A stretch of 64,000 nt of DNA from Agroathelia rolfsii (taxonomy: Eukaryota; Basidiomycota; Agaricomycetes; Amylocorticiales; Amylocorticiaceae), in NCBI GenBank assembly GCA_018343915.1, contig JABRWF010000008.1:682001-746000 (forward strand), written 5' to 3'. How positions within the stretch are numbered: the first letter of the stretch is position 1; the number at the start of each line of letters is the position of its first letter. Shown in pieces: positions 1 through 9,750 of this stretch. The position numbers and the translations under genes were made by a program. A model generated the notes under the pieces. That model did no database searches and had not been told where the DNA came from. It saw only the letters and a program-made list of their open reading frames with translations.

Positions 1-425
1 CCAGCATCGAGTAGTAGGTCAAGCAACTGATTTTGCTGTAAGAGCACGTATGGAAGCAAAGCCTATTTAGGTGCATATATGTATATTCTTGCGAATTCGG
101 CTCTGTATGTGACTGCACAGCATCTAAGATATCTCGTCAAAGAAAAGAGGGATACATTAATACAAATAAACGGCAATCAGAATTGATTTGATATGTAAAC
201 GAGTGACGATGTTCGGTTGGGTGAAGGAATAAAATCTCTCGTCGGAGAAGAGGGGACACATTAATGCAAATGAACGACGGTCAAGAATCAGTTTAACATG
301 TAAACGAGTGGTGATTTTAGTTGTGTGAAGGAATATATGAAAGTAAAAGGGTATACTAGTAGAAGAGATTCCTAGATAGTCCTTGAAAGACAAATAGATC
401 TCCGTCACACCATGTTGTTACGGAT
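1..425. other. Non-coding left edge
   Basis: I see no gene here. The stretch lies downstream of the membrane protein gene that follows on the minus strand and contains a diverged two-copy tandem duplication, listed separately. The short ORFs show no recognisable protein pattern. Confidence 0.5.
131..337. repeat. Two-copy tandem duplication, unit about 103 bp
   Basis: Copy 1 (about 131-233) and copy 2 (about 234-337) share an ordered series of blocks: ATCTC..GTC, ACATTAAT.CAAAT.AACG, ATGTAAACGAGTG.TGAT and GTGTGAAGGAATA-like ends. The copies have diverged by many point changes, so the duplication is not recent. Confidence 0.7.
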
Positions 426-1665
426 TCAAAACGGATCTTCGTAGCCACCTTTTCCCTCTTGCATGGGGTAAGGAGTGATATGAAGAGCAACAGAGGAAAT
501 TGTATTCTCATCCGGAGCCAAAGTGTCTGTGAGAGATATATGGCCAGCTGTGTAGGTGGGTGGTGGCGTCGCGTCTGGGTCTGGATCGGGATCTGGGAGT
601 TGAACCGTATTCGTCCTGCCGCCGTTCCAGGTCTGATTATCCCCATGTTCAACGAAAATGCTATTATGGGCTCCTTGAAACCTCATCTGCTCGACCCGAT
701 CATTGAGCTGGTCAAGCTGCTGGCGTAGGCTTTGGATTTCCCCCGTAGAGCTGATATGACTGGAATAGTCCAGTGCCTCGAAAATGTCAATAACTTGCCT
801 AGATGTAGACATGTCATCCAATCCTTGATCCAGACTTCCATTTGAATCTTCAGCTTCAGCTACTGCAAGCGGCTCAATGTCCGTTTGCGACGACCGACTA
901 TGGTGTCTCAAGCGAATTGCTAGCAGTAGTATGCAAAACAAACACACGAAGCCTCCAAATGAAATCGCAATTGGTATGGATAAAGAGGGATGGGTAGTTG
1001 AGTGAATATTGGGTGTAGCAGTGACCGATACTGTACTAGTACTCATAGTAACACTACCAGGTCCAGGTAGTGTGACTGTCACCTGATTGAGTTTAGGATT
1101 AGCAATGGATTTTTGAATAGAAATAGCCACTTACTAGTGTGTGAACCGAGCCCGAGGTCACGACTTGAACCACAGTAAAGGATTGAGGTAAAATGGAGGA
1201 TATTCCAGTTGTCCCTTCTTCAAGCTGAGCTGGGCTGGATGTTGCTGATGAACTGAAAGTAGATTCAATAACTGGTAAGTTGCCAGTGGAAGTGGCTCGA
1301 AAAGCTGATAAGCTGGAAGTAGTTTGGAGAACCGGTGAGCTGTAACTGGGGATCGAGCTGAAAGCGGCTTCAGCCACGCTGGAGATTGCACTGGAAGCCG
1401 TATGGAGCGAGCTGGAAGCTGCGTTAGAGGTGCTTCGAAGTGAGCTAGAGGTGGTATGGGCTGTGCTCGGAATTGTGCTAGATGTGGTTGTATGACTGCT
1501 GGAGTCAGTTACAAGTGGGCGAGACTCGGAAGATATGCCGGATGTGAGCGGAAGAAGTGTAATTTCGACAGGAGATTGGCGTAGAACAGAGCTGGAACTG
1601 TTGGCCGTTGCCCTAATAGTGGCTGATTGAACTTCATATTTAGCTTCAGCCTCAGGCTCAGCCAT
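426..1665 (-). CDS. Ser/Thr-rich single-pass membrane protein (Mid2/Wsc-like architecture), 5' end unresolved
   Basis: At least two minus-strand exons are visible. The upstream one (about 1130-1665) encodes a very Ser/Thr-rich, presumably O-glycosylated ectodomain. The downstream one (stop at 426) encodes further Ser/Thr-rich sequence, one transmembrane segment (SIPIAISFGGFVCLFCILLL) followed by basic residues (RLRHHSR), then a cytoplasmic tail with a short coiled coil (LRQQLDQLNDRVEQMR) and a proline cluster (ATPPPTYT). This layout is common in Agaricomycete membrane proteins and resembles yeast cell-wall stress sensors, but I see no named domain such as a Cys-rich WSC module. The signal-peptide exon should lie at about 1740-1860; I could not find an in-frame ATG there, so the true start is unknown. 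A related, shorter copy lies at 5356-6060. Confidence 0.6.
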
Positions 1666-1699
1666 TCTCTAGGTAGTATTGGGTCTGACTCTGGTCATT

Positions 1700-4360
1700 C
1701 AGCGAATCTTTTCCAATTAGTCATGTCAAGATTTGTATGCCTTACCCCAGGAGGATATAGCGCCTGTGCCAGTAGGGAAATGATACAGCGAAGAGTGACC
1801 ACCACGGACAACACGTAGAATGAACTAGAGCTTGTAGGGTCAGCGCTGGGGCTTCTGGGGAGTAGATATTAGACTTCGGAAATCCATGATCGTGTTTTAT
1901 AACAGTTTACCTAATGATCAGAAATTTTCTGGGTACATCGAGTTTTGGTTAAGCTATATCCGTGATGATGACCAGGCCCCCTACCCTCCCGGTTTTGGGT
2001 TAGTAGGTACCAGTGAGACACATGCACATCATGACAGCGCTGTCATTCATAGTATCATGCATGCATGGTATCTGTCACCATAGTGATCTTCAGCTGTAGT
2101 AAGTAATATCATAAGAGCACCATGGTGGTCAGACTAGATATTTATGATTTATCTTGGTCGCACCTTGACCTGTAACAGACTCCCATCCAAATGGGTGCAG
2201 CGAACGTCCGGACATACATGCATACAAATATTCAGATAATCCAAGTTTGATTGTAACTCCTGCTCAGGATCACTACCCTGGTTACAATGAGAAGCAGTCA
2301 CAGCAAATTCACAGCTAGGATAGCGCTAAGAACCCAGCTCCATCATCGGTGCCAGACTCGGAGGTGTCTGCCAATGTGGAGCATTCCTCTTAGCTTGGTA
2401 CCAGCATAGGAAACTTTGTGGTGAGCTAGTTATTGGTGTTCAAAGTCGCGAGCTCAGTGAGATCAGCAGCAGAAAATGACGATACAATGCCAATATGTCG
2501 TACGTAATACAATATAGCAAAATGGATAAATTTACAAAACTGAGTGTGATAGCTTCTTAGGTCACATGACCTAAAGCCGTCACAATTGAGGTAGGGACTC
2601 TGCCGGACCGAAATTGCTTCACCGACACTACTAGTACTTACATTTGGTAACTCGGAGCTCATCCGTATATTAAAGATTATGAGAGCCGGCGTAACAAGTA
2701 ACGCGGTGTGATCGACAAATGACCGGAGTGTCACAATAAGATCAAGCAGAGGGAAAATAACACACAAGACACTGTAGATTGTAGTACATGTAAATCGTTC
2801 TTATATACATGTAAAATACTGAATAATCGTAACAATCGATCTCTCGTGAATTGGCCATGACAGTAGGTAAAGAAAGCAAGAAAAGAGAAGTACAGTAGAA
2901 ACACGAAGAGATAGGAGAAACTCGTACATACAGCAGAAGAACAAATAAGGAAACTTGCCTATAACAGGCGTTCGTTACATTCGTGACACGTCATGATAAG
3001 CTCGTGATTTCAACACCGTACTCGGTGGCGCAGGAAACCCTTAAGAAACACGAGCTGGGAAGTCAAAGAAATACAACTGGCTTTACACTGACATGTTACA
3101 CATCAAATTTTACGTAGCTAACTGCCAGTTTTGTAAGGACAAACATTAGGTTCAAGCTGTTATTGCTACCAGAGCCGCACTATGTACTGTTTTCACGTTA
3201 GTATTAAGCCAAGAATGCTCCACAGAGTTATAGAAGTCTCCGACAGCCTCCAACGTTGGGGTGTGCCGAATTTAGTCATAGATCCCAGCCTGGTTTCAAG
3301 TTTATCTGTGCATTTGCGAACTTGGGAACCCGAGTCTACCTAGCTTCTTCACGCGGATTGGGACATGTACAGAGAAAGAATACAAAATAATCTACAGCTG
3401 TTTGTTTACCTTTAAGCTTGATCAAACAAATGAATTTGTGCACGTTCACTTGGTCTGCTTGCTCTGGTTCTGTATGACCATTCCCTCCGGGTCGGATCTC
3501 TCTGATATATAACACTGCATCATGTATACCCTTCCCCAAATTTACCTTCCTCTGGAACAGCCTGCATATAGAAAACAAGTCCTCATTTATTAGTTACGTC
3601 TTTCCCACCTTATTCTTCTCCGGGCCGTGTTATACACCACCAAGATACCATCCCCACACTCCGGGCCATCCAAGGGCCTGAGACCCGGAGGGTCAGTTGG
3701 TGTTGAGGATGGCATCGCGATCAAACCGGGGTATTTCTCGACCGCTGTGAAATTGATTGTCAATACGAATGTGACATGATGGAAGAACTCTCCTCAGCCA
3801 CATAGTTATAGGCTCCTCCGGCCGACATCTCCACATCTTCAGGCTCTGATGGGTTGGTCGGAGAATTTCCGACATTATTTTTTCATGCAGCTAGTCAGAT
3901 CGAAGTCTGATATCACAGGTATTGGAGAGCGTGGAGCTCATTGACATGCGCGCCTACCGGCAGCATCACTGGCATTCCTAGTACCTTAGCTCTTACCAGT
4001 ATCGCTCGGTTTTATACGCCATCAAATCCGATGTCATTCTGTATTACATCTTCAAATACAGATGAGCTTCTCCTGGTCTAATGATAACTCTGGCTAATTG
4101 AAAACCAAACACTGAAAAATGGATCAAGGTCACGTGTATATGATTTTATTTTATTTTATAATAAAGTCCTATGCTACTAAGGTAAACCGGAATTCAGAGG
4201 ATATCCTAGTTCTGAGCGGTAACTGGTTATAGGTGGCTGCCTCAGATACCATTCACATGAGCACTACTATCTGCCAGCACATTATTTCAGAAAAGAACAA
4301 GGGGGCCAGAAGTCAAGCTTGGACATCATTTTCAGAGAAAAGAAGCCCATTCATATTGTC
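1700..4360. other. Gene-poor stretch, no supported gene
   Basis: Apart from the possible first exon of the preceding gene (about 1740-1860), the reading frames here are short, lack recognisable motifs and do not join into a plausible spliced protein. The ORFs at 2426-2767 and 3336-3578 on the minus strand were inspected and not accepted. Confidence 0.4.
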
Positions 4361-4370
4361 AGTATTGATG

Positions 4371-4986
4371 CAGTGCCCACCGAAAGTCTGTCGCGCCTTT
4401 TGTTCCTTTATACCTCATCCACTTCCACACTATTTTGCTTCAAATAAAAAATTACGTAGTATGATATAAGCGTCCTATATGTACCTGTAAGGTTGAATTT
4501 GAAAAATACTCAGTGGCCAGATATTTTTTTCAGCAGTTTTTAGCGGCACATTTGGTTTGTACACCAATATCTGACCACTGGATATTTTTCAGATTCAGCT
4601 TTACAGAAACATATAGGACACTTATATCATACTACATAAATTTTTATTTGAAGCAAAACGATGTGGAAGTGGATGAGGTACTCGTGCTTCTCAAAAGTAT
4701 CTGTAGATCAAGTGTTTGCCATCCTCAGCCATCCATGTTCTCCGACACAATGTGCCTTAGAATTTCACACTAGAATATATAGCAAAAATATAAGTTAAGC
4801 CTTGGGTGCGGCTATATTTCTAATAAATGATATTCATGAGTATCTTCCATTAATATGAACATTTGGGGGAGATGTTATATCAACAAAGATGGGTGGCCGA
4901 GGATGGCAAAAACGTGATCTACGGATACTTTTGAGAAGCACAAGTATAAGGGAACAAAAAGCGTGACAGGCTTTCAGTGGACATTG
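4371..4986. mobile_element. Inverted-repeat element (MITE-like) split by a second MITE
   Basis: The right arm at 4889-4986 is the reverse complement of a left arm that is continuous only if 4413-4678 is removed: 4371-4412 pairs with about 4943-4986, and about 4681-4738 pairs with 4889-4942. The terminal sequence reads CAGTGCCCACCGAAAG on the left and CAATGTCCACTGAAAG (reverse complement) on the right. The arms differ at roughly one base in eight. No transposase ORF fits inside. A TA follows the right end and TG precedes the left end, so a TA target duplication is possible but not proven. Confidence 0.7.
4413..4678. mobile_element. Nested 266-bp MITE with TA target-site duplication
   Basis: The ends are inverted repeats: CCTCATCCACTTCCACAC at the left and its near-exact complement at 4661-4678, continuing through a TTTGCTTCAAATAAAAA block. 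TA flanks both sides (4411-4412 and 4679-4680), the hallmark of Tc1/mariner-type elements. It has no coding capacity. It interrupts the left arm of the larger element at 4371-4986, which gives the order of insertion. A relative sits at 38948-39328. Confidence 0.8.
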
Positions 4987-5355
4987 TATATTTACTTCTT
5001 CACGCTTGAGCAAGGGTTTTTCGGTAAAACCTATCCTAAGATATGCAAGCTACCATTTCCCATTTTTCTGCTGATCCCCCCCCCCAAAAAAAAAAAAGGG
5101 TCAGTCCAAGTCCCAATGGTATCCTTTCCATTTTTCCAGTAAAATATTACGTGACGAAGATTGCTGCTTTGAAGTCTGTCTAACATGATTCCTGGAAGAC
5201 CGAGGAAACTATAGATTCGATTGAAAGTCTAATTAATATAGCTACAAAAAAGTGTACAGGCTTTATGCAAAAACGAAAGGTTACAGAATAAATCATATCC
5301 ATCACGTGGCGTGGTTCACGCCAAAAAGATACAAAGCTAAAACTATCCTTCAGCA
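4987..5355. other. Non-coding, includes a C/A homopolymer run
   Basis: I see no gene. A run of about ten C followed by about a dozen A lies near 5078-5098. The last part is the likely 3' flank of the following minus-strand gene. Confidence 0.4.
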
Positions 5356-6060
5356 TTATCCTTGGTCCCTTCCATTACGATGGGATCTGGGATAGGGAGC
5401 ATCATCATCTTCACTAGTACTTAGGTCGGAAATGGCCATATGAGATCTGCTATCGACCGTGTAAGCAGGAGGTGGCGCCACGTCCAGGTCTAGGAGCGGA
5501 CATGTGCTCAACATATCATCGTTCCTAATCGTGTTTGGATAATTCCCATGTCCGTAAGAGATCTGATCCCTCCGAAGCCTCATTTGTTCGACTTGGGCCT
5601 TAAGCTCATCGAGTTGTTGACGAAGGAATTGTATCTCCTCCGAATGGCTGAGAAAACTTGGATGATTAAGGTTGTGAGTCTCAGGAATGACGTCAATTTG
5701 CCTGGGATTATCCAGGTCTTCTGATATCCAGTATTGGATACCCCTCTGGTCCTCTGGCGAGCAGGGGTCAGTATATGTATGCTTCAACTGGAGTCTTCGG
5801 CCCCTGAGAAACAAAAAAACGCCTAAAATGTTGACAGAGAAAACGAAAATGACAAGGATTCCTATCGGTAAATAGGTATCAGTGCTAAAAGTGCGCATGG
5901 TCATCTATTTCAAATTAATATTGCGATCCCGTGATGAAACTAGTTTAGCACGAACAGCTTTTATAGCAGAGCTTGATACTTGCAATGCACCAGAGGATTG
6001 AATTGAACTGGAGATCTCTTTTCCAAGAGTTATTACCTCTGGCACAGTAACCACTGCTCA
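5356..6060 (-). CDS. Single-pass membrane protein, paralogue of the 426-1665 gene, probably truncated
   Basis: The 3' exon (5356-5904, 182 aa) has one transmembrane segment (LPIGILVIFVFSVNILGVFL), a basic stop-transfer run (RGRRLQLKH), a coiled coil (EIQFLRQQLDELKAQVEQMR) and a proline cluster (VAPPPAYT). The same elements occur in the same order in the protein at 426-1665, so the two are paralogues. Upstream at about 5937-6060 another frame encodes a short Ser-rich ectodomain-like stretch (VPEVITLGKEISSSIQSSG) that would have to be joined by splicing. The long Ser/Thr-rich ectodomain and the signal peptide seen in the paralogue are not found, so this copy is either 5'-truncated or badly decayed. 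Confidence 0.5.
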
Positions 6061-6214
6061 AAAGTTGATGTCAATAAGTCTATAAACCATACAAGGGCAA
6101 GTGTGGCTTTCCTCAAGAGAAAAATCAACGTCAGTGAAGAGTTGATGTGATACGAGTGGTGATTACAGATATGGGGAGGGGGGGACAGTCAATGGTTATA
6201 GGATCTCTGGAAAG

Positions 6215-7375
6215 CTGGGGTGTATGTTGCACTTGAAGACGCGTAGTAATATACCGTGGTGTTTGCCTGATCATGATGATCAAAGAATGCTTCGTGTAGA
6301 GCAGCCCATAGCAAAACTATTGAAACTGATACTGAGTTTCACAATCATGCACCTGATATCAAATCCTCAATTAAGCCGTGTGATCATCAGTTTGCAACTG
6401 CCGTGGGCAAACGAGAGGCTATCATGATCACCCTTTTATTGCAGAGCCACGTTCCGACAAAATCAAACCTATATCATGATGTCGGCTGGGGCATTGTTAT
6501 CTTCATGATCGGGCAGGTCAGGTGGAAGCATAAAACTGTGACGAAGCCCGACGAAACTAGCACACAGACAGAAATCAAATAAAAACGGCACTTTTATTTG
6601 GTTTCTGCCTGTGTGTGACGGATTTTATTACAGTTGAGTTGAGGTTCGAACATGGTTTCATAACAGGTAGGCTGACACAATTCAATTTTGAACCGCGCTC
6701 GCTCGGCGGGCCCTTCCGAAAGAGTGGCTTACCTTAGGATGTTATATTCACTGACACACTTGGATACAATTGCTTAGTAAAGTTGGGACCCAAAAGCCAA
6801 TCCCAGATCTAGCCTGGGAGTGGTACAAAATGTAACATGCAACATGATGGTGTGTGGATGCTACTAATCAAATCATAAAATAGATCTAGAAGTGATGGCG
6901 AGTGCACTCATGCGCAAACCCACATGCGATTGTCGATGCTCATGAGTGAGTCAACGTAATATCATGAAGGAAATATACAGTTTGTCACCTATCTGTACCA
7001 GATGTGTTTCTGTAGGACGGGTAGATGAGAACTGAGGGACAGACCAAAGTAGTACACTCGACATCTTAGGGAAGCAATACCCATAATTTGCATACGAACC
7101 GTACGGAGCACAGGTTCTTGGCAAGTACTGATACAATATGCAAAATAAAATAAGATCATGAAACTTACACGCGCATTAAAACTTTAAGATTCGAATATAA
7201 TTGGAATAAGGATATGTATATATATATATACTCCCGGCGCGACGGCTGAACCAGCTGTGAAAACGACAACAACAATGGAGGAAACAAGGAAGCAGGCTAC
7301 AGAGGTGGGGGAAAAAGTCATATAACCACAGATTCCTGCTCATCTGCCTTAGTAGGCGGGATACTAGTCTCCGCA
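6215..7375. other. Gene-poor stretch with a small hairpin
   Basis: No supported gene. It contains the perfect-stem hairpin at 6561-6616 and a short TA run near 7217-7230. The ORFs at 6224-6427 and 6951-7136 carry no recognisable pattern. Confidence 0.4.
6561..6616. repeat. 56-bp hairpin with 24-bp stem
   Basis: CACACAGACAGAAATCAAAT (6561 on) pairs with ATTTGGTTTCTGCCTGTGTG at the right side, 22 of 24 stem positions matching, around a loop of about 8 nt. It could be the remnant tip of an inverted-repeat element; it does not match the two MITEs beyond the shared AAATAAAA block. Confidence 0.65.
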
Positions 7376-7439
7376 GATGTCGCTAGTCCCATCATAGAAG
7401 GCACCGCCCACACTGCGACATTGCCAGTGGAGGAGCACC

Positions 7440-8960
7440 CCTAACAGGTGATACGACTGCGAAACCGGAAGCGGTCACAGCAGTGGCAATCGATATTATG
7501 ACGACGCCAATGTATATCCTCCTGAGACGTTGCGCATACCAGGCCGGGGTGCATAGCTTTCCGACAGGAGAAAAAGCGCTGGCCCTGCAACGCTATCCGA
7601 GCCAGGATCGATGAACGTGTATTGGTGGGTACTGAGCACCTGTCTTTATTGCTGTGGTTGACATCCTCGTTAGTGTTGCTGTCCAGGTGGTACTGCATCC
7701 ACCATCAGCGCAGAAGAAACCTGCCGCACACAGCGTTAATGATATAACTCATCAGTGGCTAGCCCGAGGATCGAATTGAAGTGCTGCTCAGCCTGTGGGT
7801 GCATACAGACAAGGTTGGTCTCAATGATTGTGTCGTGCTCCTGGAGGGAGAATGCCCAAGACAATGGCTGCTGGAGCGTGCCGAGACAGCCCTTGGCGTC
7901 TGCGTTACCGCGTTCGGACGCCTATGGAAGCATAATTAATAATGAGTTAGCATCATTGTGATTCAACATCAAAGATCCAATGATGGGAGGACGACTTGCC
8001 TATCTATACCAATTGGGCGCATCGTCAATACTAATCAATTTACCCACTTCCACTCTGGCATACTATCCCATCGCGAACTCTGAGCTCGGTAATCCATTGC
8101 GTGCAGCCTTTTCCGCAAACGTGAGTGCCAATTCCTCTTCCTTCTCCAAGTATCCCTTGGCATCAGAGAGGAACCACTTGCTGAGTACGAATGTCTGCCT
8201 CAGCCTTTTCTTGCTAACTTGCCAGTGAGTAAACTACACACTCAGGAGAGGGTTGAACGGGAACGCCAACAATGACCGTGTAGAGGATAGACCGCGCGTT
8301 TCAGGTGTTTTCATGCCTCGAGCTCAAGCCAGGAGCCTGCAGGAATGGACGGTACGAATATGTGTCCTGGAATATTTTGGGAGTAAAAGAGAGTGCAGGT
8401 GCATGCTAGTTGCGGCACCTTCAGGGAGACAAGCGTGGCCGCGCGATACAGGAGGGGTATGACTGTTTGTGGGTTGACAGGGAGACCGAGCTGGCGCATG
8501 AGATGCGCTATTGTTCTCATGCGCTATAATGATCAAAATAAGTCATGTATGCAAAGATCATGATGGCTGTATGAAGCTCACATAAATATAGCTTTTAGCA
8601 CCGTATTTAACACCGTAATTGAAGGGATCTTTGGCATGGGCGACATCATTCACATTTTTGTAGTCCGTTCCCAGCTTGAACCATACGGTGTGAAACCCGC
8701 CTGGCCTGCCCCAAACCACGGATCGTGCGGGTAGATGGCCTCCGTCGAGCTTGGCAATGTCATATGTTTTAGCTGGCGATCTGCAGCACAATTGGGATCG
8801 CATCCTCGATGAGGTGCCGCAGTTCGAGATTGCGGATGAACACAAGCTCCACAGCATGGTCCATTGAGGTTTTCCCGCCGTTGATAGAATGTTTGATAAG
8901 GAACAGGATATCACGTGCCCAGGTAATACGTAGGGCGGGATCTCCCTGTGAACCTTGCAT
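7440..8960 (-). pseudogene. Decayed Sel1-repeat gene, Chs4/Skt5-like chitin synthase activator
   Basis: Pieces in the order of a Skt5/Chs4-type protein run down the minus strand. About 8770-8960 encodes WARDILFLIKHSI and HLIEDAIPIVLQIAS. About 8560-8770 encodes GFHTVWFKLGTDYKNV. About 8311-8520 encodes QLGLPVNPQTVIPLLYRAAT. About 8060-8225 encodes DAKGYLEKEEELALTFAEKA. About 7890 encodes ASERGNADAKGCLG. A hydrophobic tail (YIGVVIISIATAVTASGF) lies at about 7450-7510. The reading frame is broken: a -/+ shift is needed near 8770, TAG at 8063-8065 replaces an expected Tyr codon inside a repeat (AMG-stop-YA), and the next splice donor is not canonical. In yeast such proteins recruit and activate chitin synthase at the membrane. 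This copy looks non-functional. Confidence 0.6.
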
Positions 8961-9750
8961 CGCCTAACGAGATGCTGACAGAGACGCGATTATAGGCACC
9001 AGAGTTGTAAGCGCTAGGGGACCGTTTTGGCTTACGGAGGCATTGGAGGCCGACGTGCTGATACTGGACCACAGAATACATCGACGACGAGTGTTACGAT
9101 CTTGATAGTGGAGATGTTATATTCCGTCTCATAGCCTCTAAAAATCGATTTTTATTCTATCTTACCGCGGACTCTACTAACTGCCATCCCAGCACGGAGA
9201 TAGGCTCAGACCCAGCCGCAGCCGTGTGGCACTGCCCGTTCCAAATTCACCGAGAAGAAAAAGCCCCAGAGGCATGTTACAGACTGGTCTCGAGATTGTA
9301 CCACTGGCAGTACATGCATGTAATTCCACTCCGATGGAAGTTCGAAACACGTTTTCATGATAGGCTGGTGCAATAGTATACTTTTGAACTCCGCTCCTCT
9401 GGAAGTCCCGATTGAGGCTGGGACCCCAAGTTATCCGAAAGTTATCCGAAATGTAACGAACTGTGCATTAGTATTAATAGTCTCATATGCGATGATATTA
9501 TATATATATATGTATATATCCACGGCTGATAGTGCTGCGGTTAACAGTCTCAGGCTTATTAAGAGTGCAAAGCAAGCCGAACTGAAGGACTGCGAGTCGG
9601 ACCGCGTCAGTTGCCGCGTGGACTTGTTTGTTACCGTGTTACTAGTAAATTGGATTAGCCAATCGCCAGTGCTAACTTAGTGGCTTACTTACTGAGAGCG
9701 ACGCTTGCACTCCAATCACTACATGATACACCTGTGTCTTGTTCTTGGAT
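8961..9750. other. Non-coding region upstream of the first Zn2Cys6 gene
   Basis: It probably includes the lost 5' part of the decayed Skt5-like gene and the promoter of the regulator starting at 9751. A short TA/TG run lies near 9496-9518. No gene is supported. Confidence 0.4.

Noticed and set aside
2426..2767. 113-aa minus-strand ORF with a hydrophobic N-terminus
   Set aside because: No match to any family I know, no supporting exons; probably chance.
6651..6665. GGTTCGAAC resembling a tRNA T-loop
   Set aside because: No acceptor stem, D-loop or anticodon arm can be built around it.
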